Source: Metaruminococcus_A sp003150405 (GTDB lineage: Bacteria; Bacillota; Clostridia; Oscillospirales; Ruminococcaceae). Taken from it: a stretch of 64,000 nt of DNA. Position 1 is the stretch's first letter. Every line of letters starts with the position of its first letter. The DNA lies in the NCBI GenBank assembly GCA_902489745.1, contig CABUBB010000002.1, positions 213,465 through 277,464 on the forward strand, given 5' to 3'. This document shows positions 24,928 to 33,303 of this stretch, piece by piece. A model generated the notes under the pieces. The model made no database searches, was not told the origin of the DNA, and worked only from the letters and a program-made list of their open reading frames with translations. The position numbers were made by a program, and so were the translations under genes.

Positions 24928-25144
24928 AAGACACATGCTCCTATTCGCTTATTTTTTCTCAAGAATAATATAATCAGTATAGCATTTCTTTATAAGATTT
25001 TCTACCAGGCCAGCGGAATTTTTGAATTTATATTATGTATATTTTTGCACTAAAAAATGAATAAATCATGAACAAAAGAAGTGCTCGCAATCACATAATA
25101 CACCTTTTTTATGGGGAAAATAAAACTGAAAGGATGTGAACCTT

Positions 25145-25558
25145 ATGTTTACAGCAAAAGGCCAAATGAGTTCCAGCCATAAAATTGAAATCGAAACATT
25201 AAAAAGGATCTTCAGCCAGGATAAAAAGTTCAGCCAAGCCATACGGGAACTGGGCTGAGAGTGGGATATTGAGCGTGTACTGGAGGCAAACGCTGCTTGT
25301 TTCATTTTATTTGGAATTCTTTTGGGGATAAAAGGCAGTTCCAAATGGATTGCGCTTAGTGCCGTTGTTTCTGTCTTTTTGCTTCATCACACGCTGTTCG
25401 GCTGGTGTCCTCCGCTCTCCTTTTTCCGTCGGATAGGTGTGCGGACAGCTGAAGAAATCAATCGTGAAAAGATGGTCTATAAAATTCTGCGTGGAGATTT
25501 TAACCATGTGGATGTTCATGACCGTCTATCGGTATACGCTGCAGTCAAAAAGAATTAG
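25145..25558 (+). pseudogene. DUF2892-like membrane protein gene interrupted by one in-frame TGA
   Basis: An ATG with AAGGATGTG ahead opens a frame of 37 codons that stops at TGA (25256-25258). The same frame then runs on for 99 more codons to TAG. The two halves join as QAIRELG-stop-EWDIERVLEANAA, then a hydrophobic segment, then LFGWCPPLSFFRRIGVR. This fits a known DUF2892-type protein whose homologues, as I recall them, read REL-x-R-EWDIERVLE, so the TGA most simply arises from CGA (Arg). No other damage is visible, so the mutation is recent, or the codon is read through. A selenocysteine is unlikely because the family has no Cys there. Confidence 0.7.
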
Positions 25559-25927
25559 GTGAACGAAATAAGTCACATTCTGGTGGAAATGGTCATATTC
25601 TAATAACGGGGATAGCTTCCCCGCAAATGAAGAGAGCATCACCCTTAACGAATGCAAGAATATTCGGTGAGCCCCTTCTAAACGTATCTGCCGTACTCCA
25701 CGTAACAGCAAGCAATTGCATTTCTCTGGTACGGTTGAGCAAACGCTTCGCCTATTACTCCTCCCTCTGTTCATTTTTCCGGCCAGGCGAATGCAGAACG
25801 CTGTAATCCTCCACTTCATCCCGGCAAATCCGCAAATCACAATCCAACAATTACTCAATACCTTAACAGCAATGATTCCCCGTATTTGGAACATTGTCAG
25901 CCGTTGTACAGCAGAAATAACAGACGT
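25559..25927. other. Intergenic stretch with no supported gene; possible decayed coding remnant
   Basis: About 370 bases between the broken DUF2892-like gene and the next terminator. Open frames of up to 122 codons exist on both strands but lack ribosome-binding sites and recognisable content. One minus-strand frame around 25600-25720 reads protein-like (ending AFVKGDALFICGEAIPVI) without a start, and could be a gene remnant. I cannot name a parent family. Confidence 0.4.
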
Positions 25928-25953
25928 AAAAAGGCTCCCTTTTTGGGGAGCCC
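25928..25953 (-). terminator. Terminator of the flavin reductase-rubredoxin gene
   Basis: GGGCTCCC/GGGAGCC stem on the minus strand followed by TTTTT, about 70 bases after the stop at 26023. Confidence 0.8.
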
Positions 25954-26022
25954 TACATAATGCATTTTCTTAAGCTGCAAAAATAAGCCTGGACAGGCCC
26001 ATAATTTATTTTATCCCTAACC

Positions 26023-26667
26023 CTAGTTCAACGAAGTAAAAAATTCGGCGCTCTTCCCGCAAATGGGACATACATAATCTGCTGGAAGTGTATCAGCCTC
26101 TAAAATATACCCGCAAATAGAGCAGCGGAATCCTTTTTTAACTGGCGCTTCTGGCTGTGCAGCTTCTCCTTTATAGGATGGAGCGCTTTTCGGAGTGCCG
26201 CCCTTTTTGACTGTTTGGTAATATGCATAGGTCATTACATCTTCATCGCTTAAAATTTCAGCGGCCAATACCTCGCCAATAAACATCACATGGGTTCCCA
26301 AATCAACCTGTTGCAACACTTTACAGCTAAAGCGGGCGGCAGCATTCTGAGTTACATAGGCAATTCCCTGTTCATCAGTTTCTGTTTGAAGCCCCTCAAA
26401 CTTGTCCATATCTGCGCTGCATTTAAAGCCGAAAGTACCAATTAAATTCATATCCGCACTCTGGGTTAATGCAACCGCAGTAAAATAGCCGGATTTTTCA
26501 ATCGCCTTTTTGGTATAATTGTCTTTATTTACCGTCACCGCGAGCTGTACAGGTTCAGCGGTAACCTGCACTACCGTATTGACAATGCACCCGCACTGTT
26601 TACCATCCAGATTGCTGGAAACAATGTAAAGCCCGTAACTGAGTTTATAAAACGCTTTTAAATCCAT
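26023..26667 (-). CDS. Flavin reductase-rubredoxin fusion (high-molecular-weight rubredoxin)
   Basis: A 214-residue protein. Residues 1-150 form a flavin reductase-like FMN-binding split barrel (YKLSYGLYIVSS; CGCIVNTVVQVTAEP; NLIGTFGFKCS). The C-terminus is a rubredoxin with Cys182-x2-Cys185 and Cys200-x2-Cys203. Such proteins (Hrb of acetogens) pass electrons to flavodiiron proteins that reduce O2 or NO, a typical anaerobe defence. No flavodiiron protein is adjacent. The ATG has an AAAGGGGGA site. It is monocistronic with its own terminator. Confidence 0.88.
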   Translation of the reverse strand: MDLKAFYKLSYGLYIVSSNLDGKQCGCIVNTVVQVTAEPVQLAVTVNKDNYTKKAIEKSGYFTAVALTQSADMNLIGTFGFKCSADMDKFEGLQTETDEQGIAYVTQNAAARFSCKVLQQVDLGTHVMFIGEVLAAEILSDEDVMTYAYYQTVKKGGTPKSAPSYKGEAAQPEAPVKKGFRCSICGYILEADTLPADYVCPICGKSAEFFTSLN

Positions 26668-26734
26668 AGAAGAATCCCCCTTTTTCTGTTACCCTTACTT
26701 TACTCCAGATTTAGAAATTAATCAAGCATTTATT

Positions 26735-26762
26735 AAAAAAGCAGGCTGTATACAGCCTGCTT
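26735..26762 (-). terminator. Terminator of the coat-protein pair
   Basis: GCAGGCTGTATACAGCCTGC is a perfect hairpin followed by TTTTTT on the minus strand, just after the stop at 26767. Confidence 0.9.
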
Positions 26763-26766
26763 GAGA

Positions 26767-27039
26767 TTAAGAATTTGGGTTGGAAAATTTGGTTTTTGCC
26801 TCGTTAATTTTTTGCTGCTCAGCCGGCTGAGTCTGGTACCAGCCGCGTTTTGCCATCTCCTGAAAAACTTCATTTTGAATTTGGTGTTCATCGGCTAATA
26901 TACTCATAAATTCATTGTAAACGGTCGGTGTTGAGCATTCACCTGCAAAAATATTGTAATCGTCAGTCAAAAACTTTTGCGAAATTAAAGCGTCATTGAG
27001 AATTTCACGGTCATCAAAAGTTTGATTTTGAATTTCCAT
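26767..27039 (-). CDS. Coat F-domain spore coat protein
   Basis: A 90-residue helical protein with the Coat F pattern: REILNDALISQKFLTDDYN, a central helix FMSILADEHQIQNEVF and the terminal MAKRGWYQTQPAEQ. Coat F proteins are part of the endospore coat in Bacilli and Clostridia. The ATG has GAGGAGG ahead. It is fourteen bases downstream of a second, shorter coat-type gene and shares its promoter and a terminator, so both are probably made together late in sporulation. Confidence 0.85.
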   Translation of the reverse strand: MEIQNQTFDDREILNDALISQKFLTDDYNIFAGECSTPTVYNEFMSILADEHQIQNEVFQEMAKRGWYQTQPAEQQKINEAKTKFSNPNS

Positions 27040-27053
27040 TATCCTTATCCTCC

Positions 27054-27239
27054 TCAGTTAAGCTGATTGAGCAGTTTGTTGTAATGCGCCTGATGCATTG
27101 CGGAAATCTGCTCACATTTCTGTTTAAGCTGTGGATCGGTACAGGCACTGGAATATAGTTTAAACTTTTTGATCATGGTTTGCTCAAGGCTGAGCTGTTC
27201 TTCAATCGCCATTAATTCTTTGGATGTAAGATTCGGCAT
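27054..27239 (-). CDS. Small Coat F-like spore coat protein
   Basis: Sixty-one residues, starting MPNLTSKELMAIEEQLSLEQ, with a C-terminal helix CEQISAMHQAHYNKLLNQL; this is the usual companion of CotF-type proteins in Clostridia and is likely a helical partner in the coat. The ATG at 27239 follows AGGAGGT at seven bases and is preferred to an in-frame ATG six codons earlier. A sigma-G-like promoter lies about 30 bases upstream. Confidence 0.8.
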   Translation of the reverse strand: MPNLTSKELMAIEEQLSLEQTMIKKFKLYSSACTDPQLKQKCEQISAMHQAHYNKLLNQLN

Positions 27240-27269
27240 GGCAAGACCTCCTAACAAAATTTCTAAAAA

Positions 27270-27298
27270 TAGTATGGGGAAAAACCATGCAAGTATAC
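27270..27298 (-). promoter_or_regulatory. Sigma-G/sigma-F-like sporulation promoter of the coat gene pair
   Basis: On the minus strand GTATA (27294-27298) is followed after 17 bases by CATACTA (27270-27276), close to the B. subtilis forespore sigma-G pattern. No sigma-A boxes are better placed. The boxes are seen directly; the sigma-factor assignment is inferred. Confidence 0.6.
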
Positions 27299-27328
27299 AA
27301 AAAAGGAATGGCTGCCGCCATTCCTTTT
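27299..27328 (-). terminator. Terminator of the MreB-like gene
   Basis: AAGGAATGG/CCATTCCTT with a six-base loop and TTTTTT on the minus strand, a few bases after the stop at 27337. Confidence 0.9.
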
Positions 27329-27336
27329 CATCAAAT

Positions 27337-28353
27337 TTAATGGGTGTGTAAAACTACATCCGAAAAACCTTGATTTAATACATCAAGATAATCAAAGGAT
27401 TTTCCTGCGCCAATAGCCACACAATTTTGCGGTTCTTCGGCAATAACAACCCTTACACCGATTTCTTTTTCAATGAGCTTGTCCAACCCGCCAAGCAAAG
27501 AGCCGCCGCCCGTCATTACAATGCCGTTCGTATAAATGTCCCCGACCAATTCCGGTGGTGTCCCTTCCAAAATTTCTTTAATGGCGCCAATAATGGTCAT
27601 AGCGTGCTCATGGATAACTGGATAGACATCCGCCTGAGATATGGTAAGCTTTTCCGGAAGCCCCCGGAGCAGGTTGCGCCCTTTCACGTCAATTTTGACA
27701 TTTGGATTGCCCTCATATGCATTGGCAATCTGAATTTTAATGGATTCTGCCATTCGCTCCCCAATGAGAATTTTATATTCATTTCGCACATAATCAATAA
27801 TTGCTTGGTCAAAAGTCTGACCGGCACATTTTACCGACCTTGACGATACAATTCCGCTTAGTGAAATAACAGCGATGTCCGTTGTACCGCCGCCAATATC
27901 AACAATAAAGACGCCGTTCGCCTCAGCGATATCAATTCCTGCGCCGATTGCCGCTGCAATAGGTTCTTCTACCAGATAGACTTTTCGTGCGCCTGCTTTG
28001 ACAGCAGCATCAACCACCGCATCCGCTTCAACCTTAGTTGTGGAAGACGGAATACAAATAGAAATCCGTGGTTTTATCATTAAGGTCCCGCAAATACGCC
28101 GGATATATTCACGGATCATATACTCGGTCAATATATGATTGGATATGACACCGTCTTTTAAGGGTCGCTCCGCAATAATATAGCTCGGTGTTTTACCAAT
28201 CATTTCAAACGCTTTTTCACCGACCGCCAACACTTCATCCTTACGTATATCAACTGCAACAACCGAAGGCTCAGATAGCACAATACCACGGTTTCCCAAA
28301 TAAATTATAATCGACGTCGTACCAAGGTCGATTCCAATATCTAAACCTGACAT
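27337..28353 (-). CDS. MreB/Mbl-like rod-shape actin homologue
   Basis: A 338-residue actin-fold ATPase: phosphate-1 loop IGIDLGTTSIIIYLG, phosphate-2 loop FIVDIGGGTTDIAVISL, adenosine motif GIVMTGGGSLLGGLD, and the MreB-specific ARKVYLVEEPIAAAIGAG. MreB-type filaments guide lateral cell-wall synthesis. It is not followed by mreC-mreD, so it may be an additional paralogue (Mbl/MreBH-type) instead of the main MreB. The ATG at 28353 follows GGAGG; a longer frame to 28425 has no site. It is the last gene after recD2 and comFC. Confidence 0.9.
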   Translation of the reverse strand: MSGLDIGIDLGTTSIIIYLGNRGIVLSEPSVVAVDIRKDEVLAVGEKAFEMIGKTPSYIIAERPLKDGVISNHILTEYMIREYIRRICGTLMIKPRISICIPSSTTKVEADAVVDAAVKAGARKVYLVEEPIAAAIGAGIDIAEANGVFIVDIGGGTTDIAVISLSGIVSSRSVKCAGQTFDQAIIDYVRNEYKILIGERMAESIKIQIANAYEGNPNVKIDVKGRNLLRGLPEKLTISQADVYPVIHEHAMTIIGAIKEILEGTPPELVGDIYTNGIVMTGGGSLLGGLDKLIEKEIGVRVVIAEEPQNCVAIGAGKSFDYLDVLNQGFSDVVLHTH

Positions 28354-28424
28354 ATTACAGCCTCCGTTTTCCTGAAATCTCAAATTATACCCATTATATG
28401 TTATTCTTCCAAATATTTCAACCA

Positions 28425-29117
28425 TTATTGCGTTGAAGCGAAGCTGATCCCATCAACGATTTTGACCCCCGACTCCTTTAAAACCTTGGCACAAGCCTCC
28501 ATTGTCATTCCAGTGGTACAGACATCATCACACAAAAGAAGGCATTTGCCAACCAGCTTTTCTGGTCTTTTTACCGTATATGCCTCTTTCAAGTTTTCTT
28601 TTCGTTCTTCCAGTGTCAGCAAATGCTGAAGTTCGGTTTTCTTTACTTTCACAAGCCCCTTTTCCAAAAGCGGGATGCCGGTCAGTCTGCCGAGTTCTTT
28701 TGCAAGCTCCCGTGCTTGATTATAACCCCGTTCCCGGTATTTTGCCCGTTCCATCGGTACATAAACAATAAAATCATAACGAGCGGCGCCGCAAGAATAG
28801 AAACAGGCGGACATAAATCCAGCAAGCGGCTTGGCATATTCCGAATGACCGTCAAACTTAAACCGGTGAATTGCCCTTTTACTGAGTGTATCATATGGGA
28901 ATGGAGCCATTAAATGGTCAACCGCTGAAAAACGTTCACAAATGCATTGGCGTTTACCGCACTTGGGGCAGCAATCTTGGAGCGGAGAAAGGCATGAACG
29001 ACAATCATCACAGCAATCCTGACGAAATGAAATCACTTTTCCGCAAAAGGGACAAGTGACCGGAAAGAACTGCTCCAATATCATTTCTTTTAGATTGAAC
29101 AGAGTTTTGTGTTTCAT
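28425..29117 (-). CDS. comFC: ComFC-like phosphoribosyltransferase-fold protein
   Basis: A 230-residue protein of the ComF/GntX group. The N-terminus has a double zinc-binding Cys set (CPFCG, CCDDC, CCPKCGKRQC), and the C-terminal part is a phosphoribosyltransferase fold with the PRPP loop LLLCDDVCTTGMTME. ComFC takes part in DNA uptake for transformation. comFA is absent here; dprA lies elsewhere in the window. The ATG at 29117 follows AAGGA. It begins 13 bases after the recD2 stop, so the two are co-transcribed. Confidence 0.88.
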   Translation of the reverse strand: MKHKTLFNLKEMILEQFFPVTCPFCGKVISFRQDCCDDCRSCLSPLQDCCPKCGKRQCICERFSAVDHLMAPFPYDTLSKRAIHRFKFDGHSEYAKPLAGFMSACFYSCGAARYDFIVYVPMERAKYRERGYNQARELAKELGRLTGIPLLEKGLVKVKKTELQHLLTLEERKENLKEAYTVKRPEKLVGKCLLLCDDVCTTGMTMEACAKVLKESGVKIVDGISFASTQ

Positions 29118-29130
29118 TTTTATAAAATCC

Positions 29131-31347
29131 TTAAAACGAATCCTGCGGAAGCGCATAATTTTGGAGCCAGTACTTTAAACCAGTGTAACGTAGCATTTTC
29201 CGGTTGTTTTGGACCATATAGGCGAGCCGTTCCTTGGAACCAACAATAATAAGCAGCTGTTTTGCACGGGTCACCGCAGTATAAAGCAGGTTGCGGAAAT
29301 ACAGTTTATCAAAACCTCCCAATACCGGAATAACAACCGCATTAAATTCGCTGCCTTGGCTCTTGTGCACCGTAACGGCATATGCCAGTTCTAAATCCTC
29401 TGCCATTTCAACAGTGCAGCTTACAATCCGACCGTCAAAATCGACTAAGATATAACCGTTATGAGTATCAATGGCGAAAATAGTTCCAATGTCGCCATTG
29501 TAAATACCGACGCCCTTTTCATCGCCGCGCACCCAGGGCAGATCATAATTGTTGCGTACCTGCATCACTTTGTCCCCCTCGCGGAAGAGGTATTTCCCAA
29601 CACGAACCTGATGCTTTTCCTTTGCCTCCGGATTGATTAACATTTGCAGGCGGGTATTGAGCATTTCAGTCCCCAATTCCCCTTTTCTGCTTGGACAAAG
29701 CACCTGAATATCCTTCACTGGCGAATAATCATAACTGCGTGGTAAACGCTCGCAAACAAGCTGAACCACTGTATCAGCGGCCTGTCCGACATTTTCACGG
29801 GAAAGAAAAAAGAAATCATTGTCCTTGCGGGATAAATCCGGCAGCTCCCCTCGAACAATATCATGCGCATTGGTGACAATCAGACTCTGTGCGGCCTGCC
29901 GGAAAATTTCTTTCAGCGTTACAATGGTTACGCACTCGCTGTCGATTAAATCTCTGAGAATATTTCCTGCCCCTACGGACGGGAGCTGGTCCGAGTCCCC
30001 TACCAAAATGAGTTTGCAGTCGGGTTTTGCGGCACGGAGCAATGCTTCAAACAACAGAGTATCCACCATAGACATTTCGTCAATAACAATAACGTCGCAT
30101 TCCAGTTTGTTGGAATCATTCCGGGCAAATTTCAAATGCCCGTCCGTGGAGTATTCTACCTCCAACAGCCGATGAATGGTCTTGGCCTCCCGCCCTGTTA
30201 CATCGGACATTCGCTTGGCTGCACGGCCGGTTGGCGCGGCAAGAAAGACGTTTTTCTGCTGCTCCTCCAAAATGTCAATCATACCGTTGAGCGTGGTTGT
30301 CTTACCGGTGCCGGGGCCGCCGGTGAGAATCATAATATTTTCACATAACGCTGCACGGATTGCGGTTCTTTGCAAAGTTTCATAGATCATGCCCAGCCGC
30401 CGTTCCTCTGCATCAATAAGCTGGTCAGCGTTTTCCGGCTCAAATACCAACTCTCCCACCATTTCAGCAATGCGGGAGGCTATATAATTTTCCGCAACAA
30501 ATAAATCCGGGAGATAGTAATAAGGCTGGCCCCGCTCAACCTCAATAAGGCTTTCATCGGCCGCCATCCGCTCAATGCAGGACTGCACGACATCGGCTTC
30601 TACTGCAAGCAGCGGAACTGCCGCAGACAGCAATTTTTTTAGTGGCAGGCAGGTGTGCCCATTGTTGAGGTTTTGGGATAGAACATAGCGGATAGCTGCC
30701 CGAATGCGGTTTTCATCTTCCAGGTCAATATCATAAGTTTTGGCAATTAAATCCGGGACTTCAAAAGAAAGACCAATTTCTTCCTCGCAAAGAATATATG
30801 GGTTCGCAGTAATCATTTGAACGGCATTCGGCCCCCATATTTTCCAAACCTTTACGGCACAAACCGGCGTGATAGAAAATTTCGCAAGAAACAACATGAC
30901 CCGGCGTACGCCAAAAACGTGCTTAAATTCCTCCGCAAGTGCCTCTGCCTTTTTTGGTGAGATCCCCTTTACCTGCGCCAGGCATGACGGATCGTTTTCA
31001 ATTCGCTCTAAGGTTTCATCGCCAAATTTATCCACAATACGGCGTGCAAGGGCCGGGCCAATGCCTTTAATACTCCCGGAAGCCAGATAACGCATAATTG
31101 CTCCCGCAGTCGCTGGAAGCTTTCGATCAAAAGCCTCTGCCTTAAATTGATGTCCATAGGTGGGGTGGGTCGAAAAACGGCCTATGACATGCAACTCTTC
31201 CCCCACTTCGACCGAAGCAAGGGGGCCTACGACACAGATCAATTCGTCGGACACGCCAAGGTTGATCACCGCAAACCCATTGTCTGGGTTGCGGTAAACA
31301 ACATCCTCAACCGAGCCTTGTATTTCTTCAAATTCTTGTTCCTGCAT
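29131..31347 (-). CDS. recD2: RecD2-type DNA helicase
   Basis: A 738-residue superfamily 1B helicase. The N-terminal OB-like region (EIQGSVEDVVYRNPDNGFAV) and helix-hairpin-helix segments (about 80-180) mark RecD2, found in bacteria lacking RecBC. Walker A is ILTGGPGTGKTTTLNGM, Walker B VIVIDEMSMVDTLL, motif III GDSDQLPSVGAGN and motif VI near VTVHKSQGSEF. RecD2 unwinds DNA 5' to 3' in repair and replication-fork restart. A TTGCAA/TATAAT promoter lies just upstream, inside the end of the previous frame. Confidence 0.93.
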   Translation of the reverse strand: MQEQEFEEIQGSVEDVVYRNPDNGFAVINLGVSDELICVVGPLASVEVGEELHVIGRFSTHPTYGHQFKAEAFDRKLPATAGAIMRYLASGSIKGIGPALARRIVDKFGDETLERIENDPSCLAQVKGISPKKAEALAEEFKHVFGVRRVMLFLAKFSITPVCAVKVWKIWGPNAVQMITANPYILCEEEIGLSFEVPDLIAKTYDIDLEDENRIRAAIRYVLSQNLNNGHTCLPLKKLLSAAVPLLAVEADVVQSCIERMAADESLIEVERGQPYYYLPDLFVAENYIASRIAEMVGELVFEPENADQLIDAEERRLGMIYETLQRTAIRAALCENIMILTGGPGTGKTTTLNGMIDILEEQQKNVFLAAPTGRAAKRMSDVTGREAKTIHRLLEVEYSTDGHLKFARNDSNKLECDVIVIDEMSMVDTLLFEALLRAAKPDCKLILVGDSDQLPSVGAGNILRDLIDSECVTIVTLKEIFRQAAQSLIVTNAHDIVRGELPDLSRKDNDFFFLSRENVGQAADTVVQLVCERLPRSYDYSPVKDIQVLCPSRKGELGTEMLNTRLQMLINPEAKEKHQVRVGKYLFREGDKVMQVRNNYDLPWVRGDEKGVGIYNGDIGTIFAIDTHNGYILVDFDGRIVSCTVEMAEDLELAYAVTVHKSQGSEFNAVVIPVLGGFDKLYFRNLLYTAVTRAKQLLIIVGSKERLAYMVQNNRKMLRYTGLKYWLQNYALPQDSF

Positions 31348-31379
31348 GTTTTATGTACCACCACTGTTTTATATATTAA

Positions 31380-31408
31380 ATTATAGTATAAACGTTCTTA
31401 CTTTGCAA
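31380..31408 (-). promoter_or_regulatory. Promoter of recD2-comFC-mreB-like operon
   Basis: TTGCAA (31403-31408), 17 bases, TATAAT (31380-31385) on the minus strand, about 32 bases before the recD2 start. It overlaps the last codons of the upstream hypothetical gene. Confidence 0.7.
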
Positions 31409-31802
31409 ATAAAATCCGTTCAGCCAGTACAGAATCAACGGAATAAGGGTTGCAAAAAATTATAGTTTCCTCTGAACACAGCATTTTGCAAAGGTCTTTT
31501 GTTTCTTCATCCAAGCCATTATCTAGCAATATAATTTCTGTATTCCGAGATTTGTCCGACCAGGCTTGTTCTGATAGAACGGAGCGTACAATTTGCTCAA
31601 GGTTCTCTACATGCCCTGTTAACGGTAGGACAATAATTTCTATCCGTTTTGCACGTTGGTCGAAAAATGCGCGCCCCACCTGACGGATAACATCAACTAG
31701 CCCCCATACTGCCAAAAAAACAATCGGAATTGCAGCGAGATACGTCACAGTATACACCGCCTTTACTTCAGTTTTAATACCGATCTGCTTTATCTTATGC
31801 AA
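31398..31802 (-). CDS. Hypothetical membrane-anchored protein, about 134 residues
   Basis: I do not recognise a firm family. An N-terminal membrane helix (about 15-40) is followed by an alpha/beta domain with strands IEIIVLPLTG and TEIILLDNGLDEET, which resembles the start of a nucleotide-sugar-binding fold, but it is too short to be a glycosyltransferase. The proposed start is a TTG preceded by AGGA at 31802; no in-frame ATG exists near it. The recD2 promoter lies inside its last codons. No terminator follows. Confidence 0.55.
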   Translation of the reverse strand: MHKIKQIGIKTEVKAVYTVTYLAAIPIVFLAVWGLVDVIRQVGRAFFDQRAKRIEIIVLPLTGHVENLEQIVRSVLSEQAWSDKSRNTEIILLDNGLDEETKDLCKMLCSEETIIFCNPYSVDSVLAERILFAK

Positions 31803-31938
31803 TCAGTTCCTGCACAGTTCCTTTATGGGGATTTTCGATCAGGACAACAATATCCCGAAGAATGACTATTGTCCTATACCGAATGCTCAGCTTAAAAACT
31901 CTGGATTATGCACCGTTTATGCGATTATATCCGTCAAC

Positions 31939-31969
31939 AAAAACCGGCGGAATAAATCCGCCGGTTTTT
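31939..31969. terminator. Terminator after metK
   Basis: AAAAACCGGCGGA/TCCGCCGGTTTTT perfect stem, five-base loop, U tracts both ways, 65 bases after the metK stop. Confidence 0.9.
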
Positions 31970-32033
31970 GAAACATCATTTTTATAGAGTATGCACCAGA
32001 ACAATCATTTTTCCCAATTTACCAAATAAGAAT

Positions 32034-33218
32034 TTATTTGACTGCTGCTTTGAGCTCGTCAACCTTGTCAATCTTTTCCCAAGCAACGCCGAGATCCTCG
32101 CGGCCCATATGGCCATAAGCGGCAAGTTTCCGATAAATGGGTTTGCGCAGATCAAGCTGACGGATAATCGCTGCCGGACGCAGATCAAAAACCTTTGTAA
32201 CGGCTTCTGCAAGCTTTTCATCAGAAACAACGCCAGTACCAAAGCTATCAACCATAATGGAGACCGGATGCGCTACGCCAATAGCATAAGCAAGCTCAAC
32301 TTCGCATTTTTTGGCCAGTCCTGCTGCAACAACATTTTTAGCCACCCAGCGCGCTGCATAGGCCGCACTGCGATCAACCTTAGTCGGGTCCTTGCCCGAA
32401 AATGCACCGCCGCCATGGCGCGCATAGCCGCCGTAGGTATCAACAATAATTTTACGTCCAGTCAGGCCGCTGTCTCCCTGCGGGCCGCCGATAACAAAAC
32501 GTCCGGTTGGATTCACATAATATTTGGTGTTTTCATCCAACAGTTCAGCCGGAACAATGGGGGTAATCACATGTTCGATGATATCTGAACGAATCTGGCC
32601 CAGAGAAACGGCATCGCTGTGCTGAGAAGAGACAACAACCGCGTCTACGCGGACCGGTTTTCCATCATCATACTCAACGGTAACCTGTGTTTTACCATCC
32701 GGACGGAGGTACGGCAATGTACCATTTTTGCGAACTTCAGTCAGGCGCATAGCAAGTTTTTGCGCTAAAGAAATTGGCATTGGCATCAACTCTGGAGTTT
32801 CGTCACAGGCGTAGCCAAACATCATGCCCTGATCGCCAGCACCGGTGGAATCGGTATCCTCTCCGGAGCCATCGCGTACTTCCAACGCCTTGTCAACGCC
32901 CATTGCAATATCACCAGACTGCTCGTCAATTGATGTAACAACGGCACAAGTATTGCCGTCAAAACCATATTTTGCACGGTCGTAGCCAATATCCAGCACA
33001 ACTTTGCGCGCTACTTTTGGAATATCGACGTATGTAGAAGTCGAAATTTCCCCCATAATATTGATGATGCCGGTCGTTGTAGTGGTTTCACAGGCAACAC
33101 GCGCCGTTGGATCTTTGGCGATGATTTCGTCAAGGATTGCATCAGAAATCTGGTCGCAGATTTTATCGGGATGTCCCTCAGTTACCGATTCGGATGTAAA
33201 CAAAAATTTTTTTGCCAT
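32034..33218 (-). CDS. metK: S-adenosylmethionine synthetase
   Basis: The 394-residue MetK makes SAM from methionine and ATP. Signatures are FTSESVTEGHPDKICDQISD at the N-terminus, the central GAGDQGMMFGYA loop, and the glycine-rich GGGAFSGKDPTKVDRSAAY. The ATG follows GGAGG. A complete SAM-I riboswitch with terminator and its own promoter lies upstream, so metK is switched off when SAM is plentiful. It is monocistronic. Confidence 0.98.
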   Translation of the reverse strand: MAKKFLFTSESVTEGHPDKICDQISDAILDEIIAKDPTARVACETTTTTGIINIMGEISTSTYVDIPKVARKVVLDIGYDRAKYGFDGNTCAVVTSIDEQSGDIAMGVDKALEVRDGSGEDTDSTGAGDQGMMFGYACDETPELMPMPISLAQKLAMRLTEVRKNGTLPYLRPDGKTQVTVEYDDGKPVRVDAVVVSSQHSDAVSLGQIRSDIIEHVITPIVPAELLDENTKYYVNPTGRFVIGGPQGDSGLTGRKIIVDTYGGYARHGGGAFSGKDPTKVDRSAAYAARWVAKNVVAAGLAKKCEVELAYAIGVAHPVSIMVDSFGTGVVSDEKLAEAVTKVFDLRPAAIIRQLDLRKPIYRKLAAYGHMGREDLGVAWEKIDKVDELKAAVK

Positions 33219-33251
33219 TTTAAAACCTCCATAAAAATAAATAAATGATGC

Positions 33252-33285
33252 AAAAAGAAAAGCACCCGGAAAAAACCGAGTACTT
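33252..33285 (-). terminator. Expression-platform terminator of the SAM-I riboswitch
   Basis: AAGTACTCGG pairs with CCGGGTGCTT (two G-U pairs) around a T-rich loop, followed by TTCTTTTT on the minus strand, between the aptamer and metK. Confidence 0.85.
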
Positions 33286-33303
33286 GAAACATTTTGAACT
33301 GTT

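Noticed and set aside
25256..25258. TGA as selenocysteine codon in the DUF2892-like gene
   Set aside because: Homologues as I recall them have Arg, not Cys, at this place, and no SECIS-like hairpin is evident immediately downstream.
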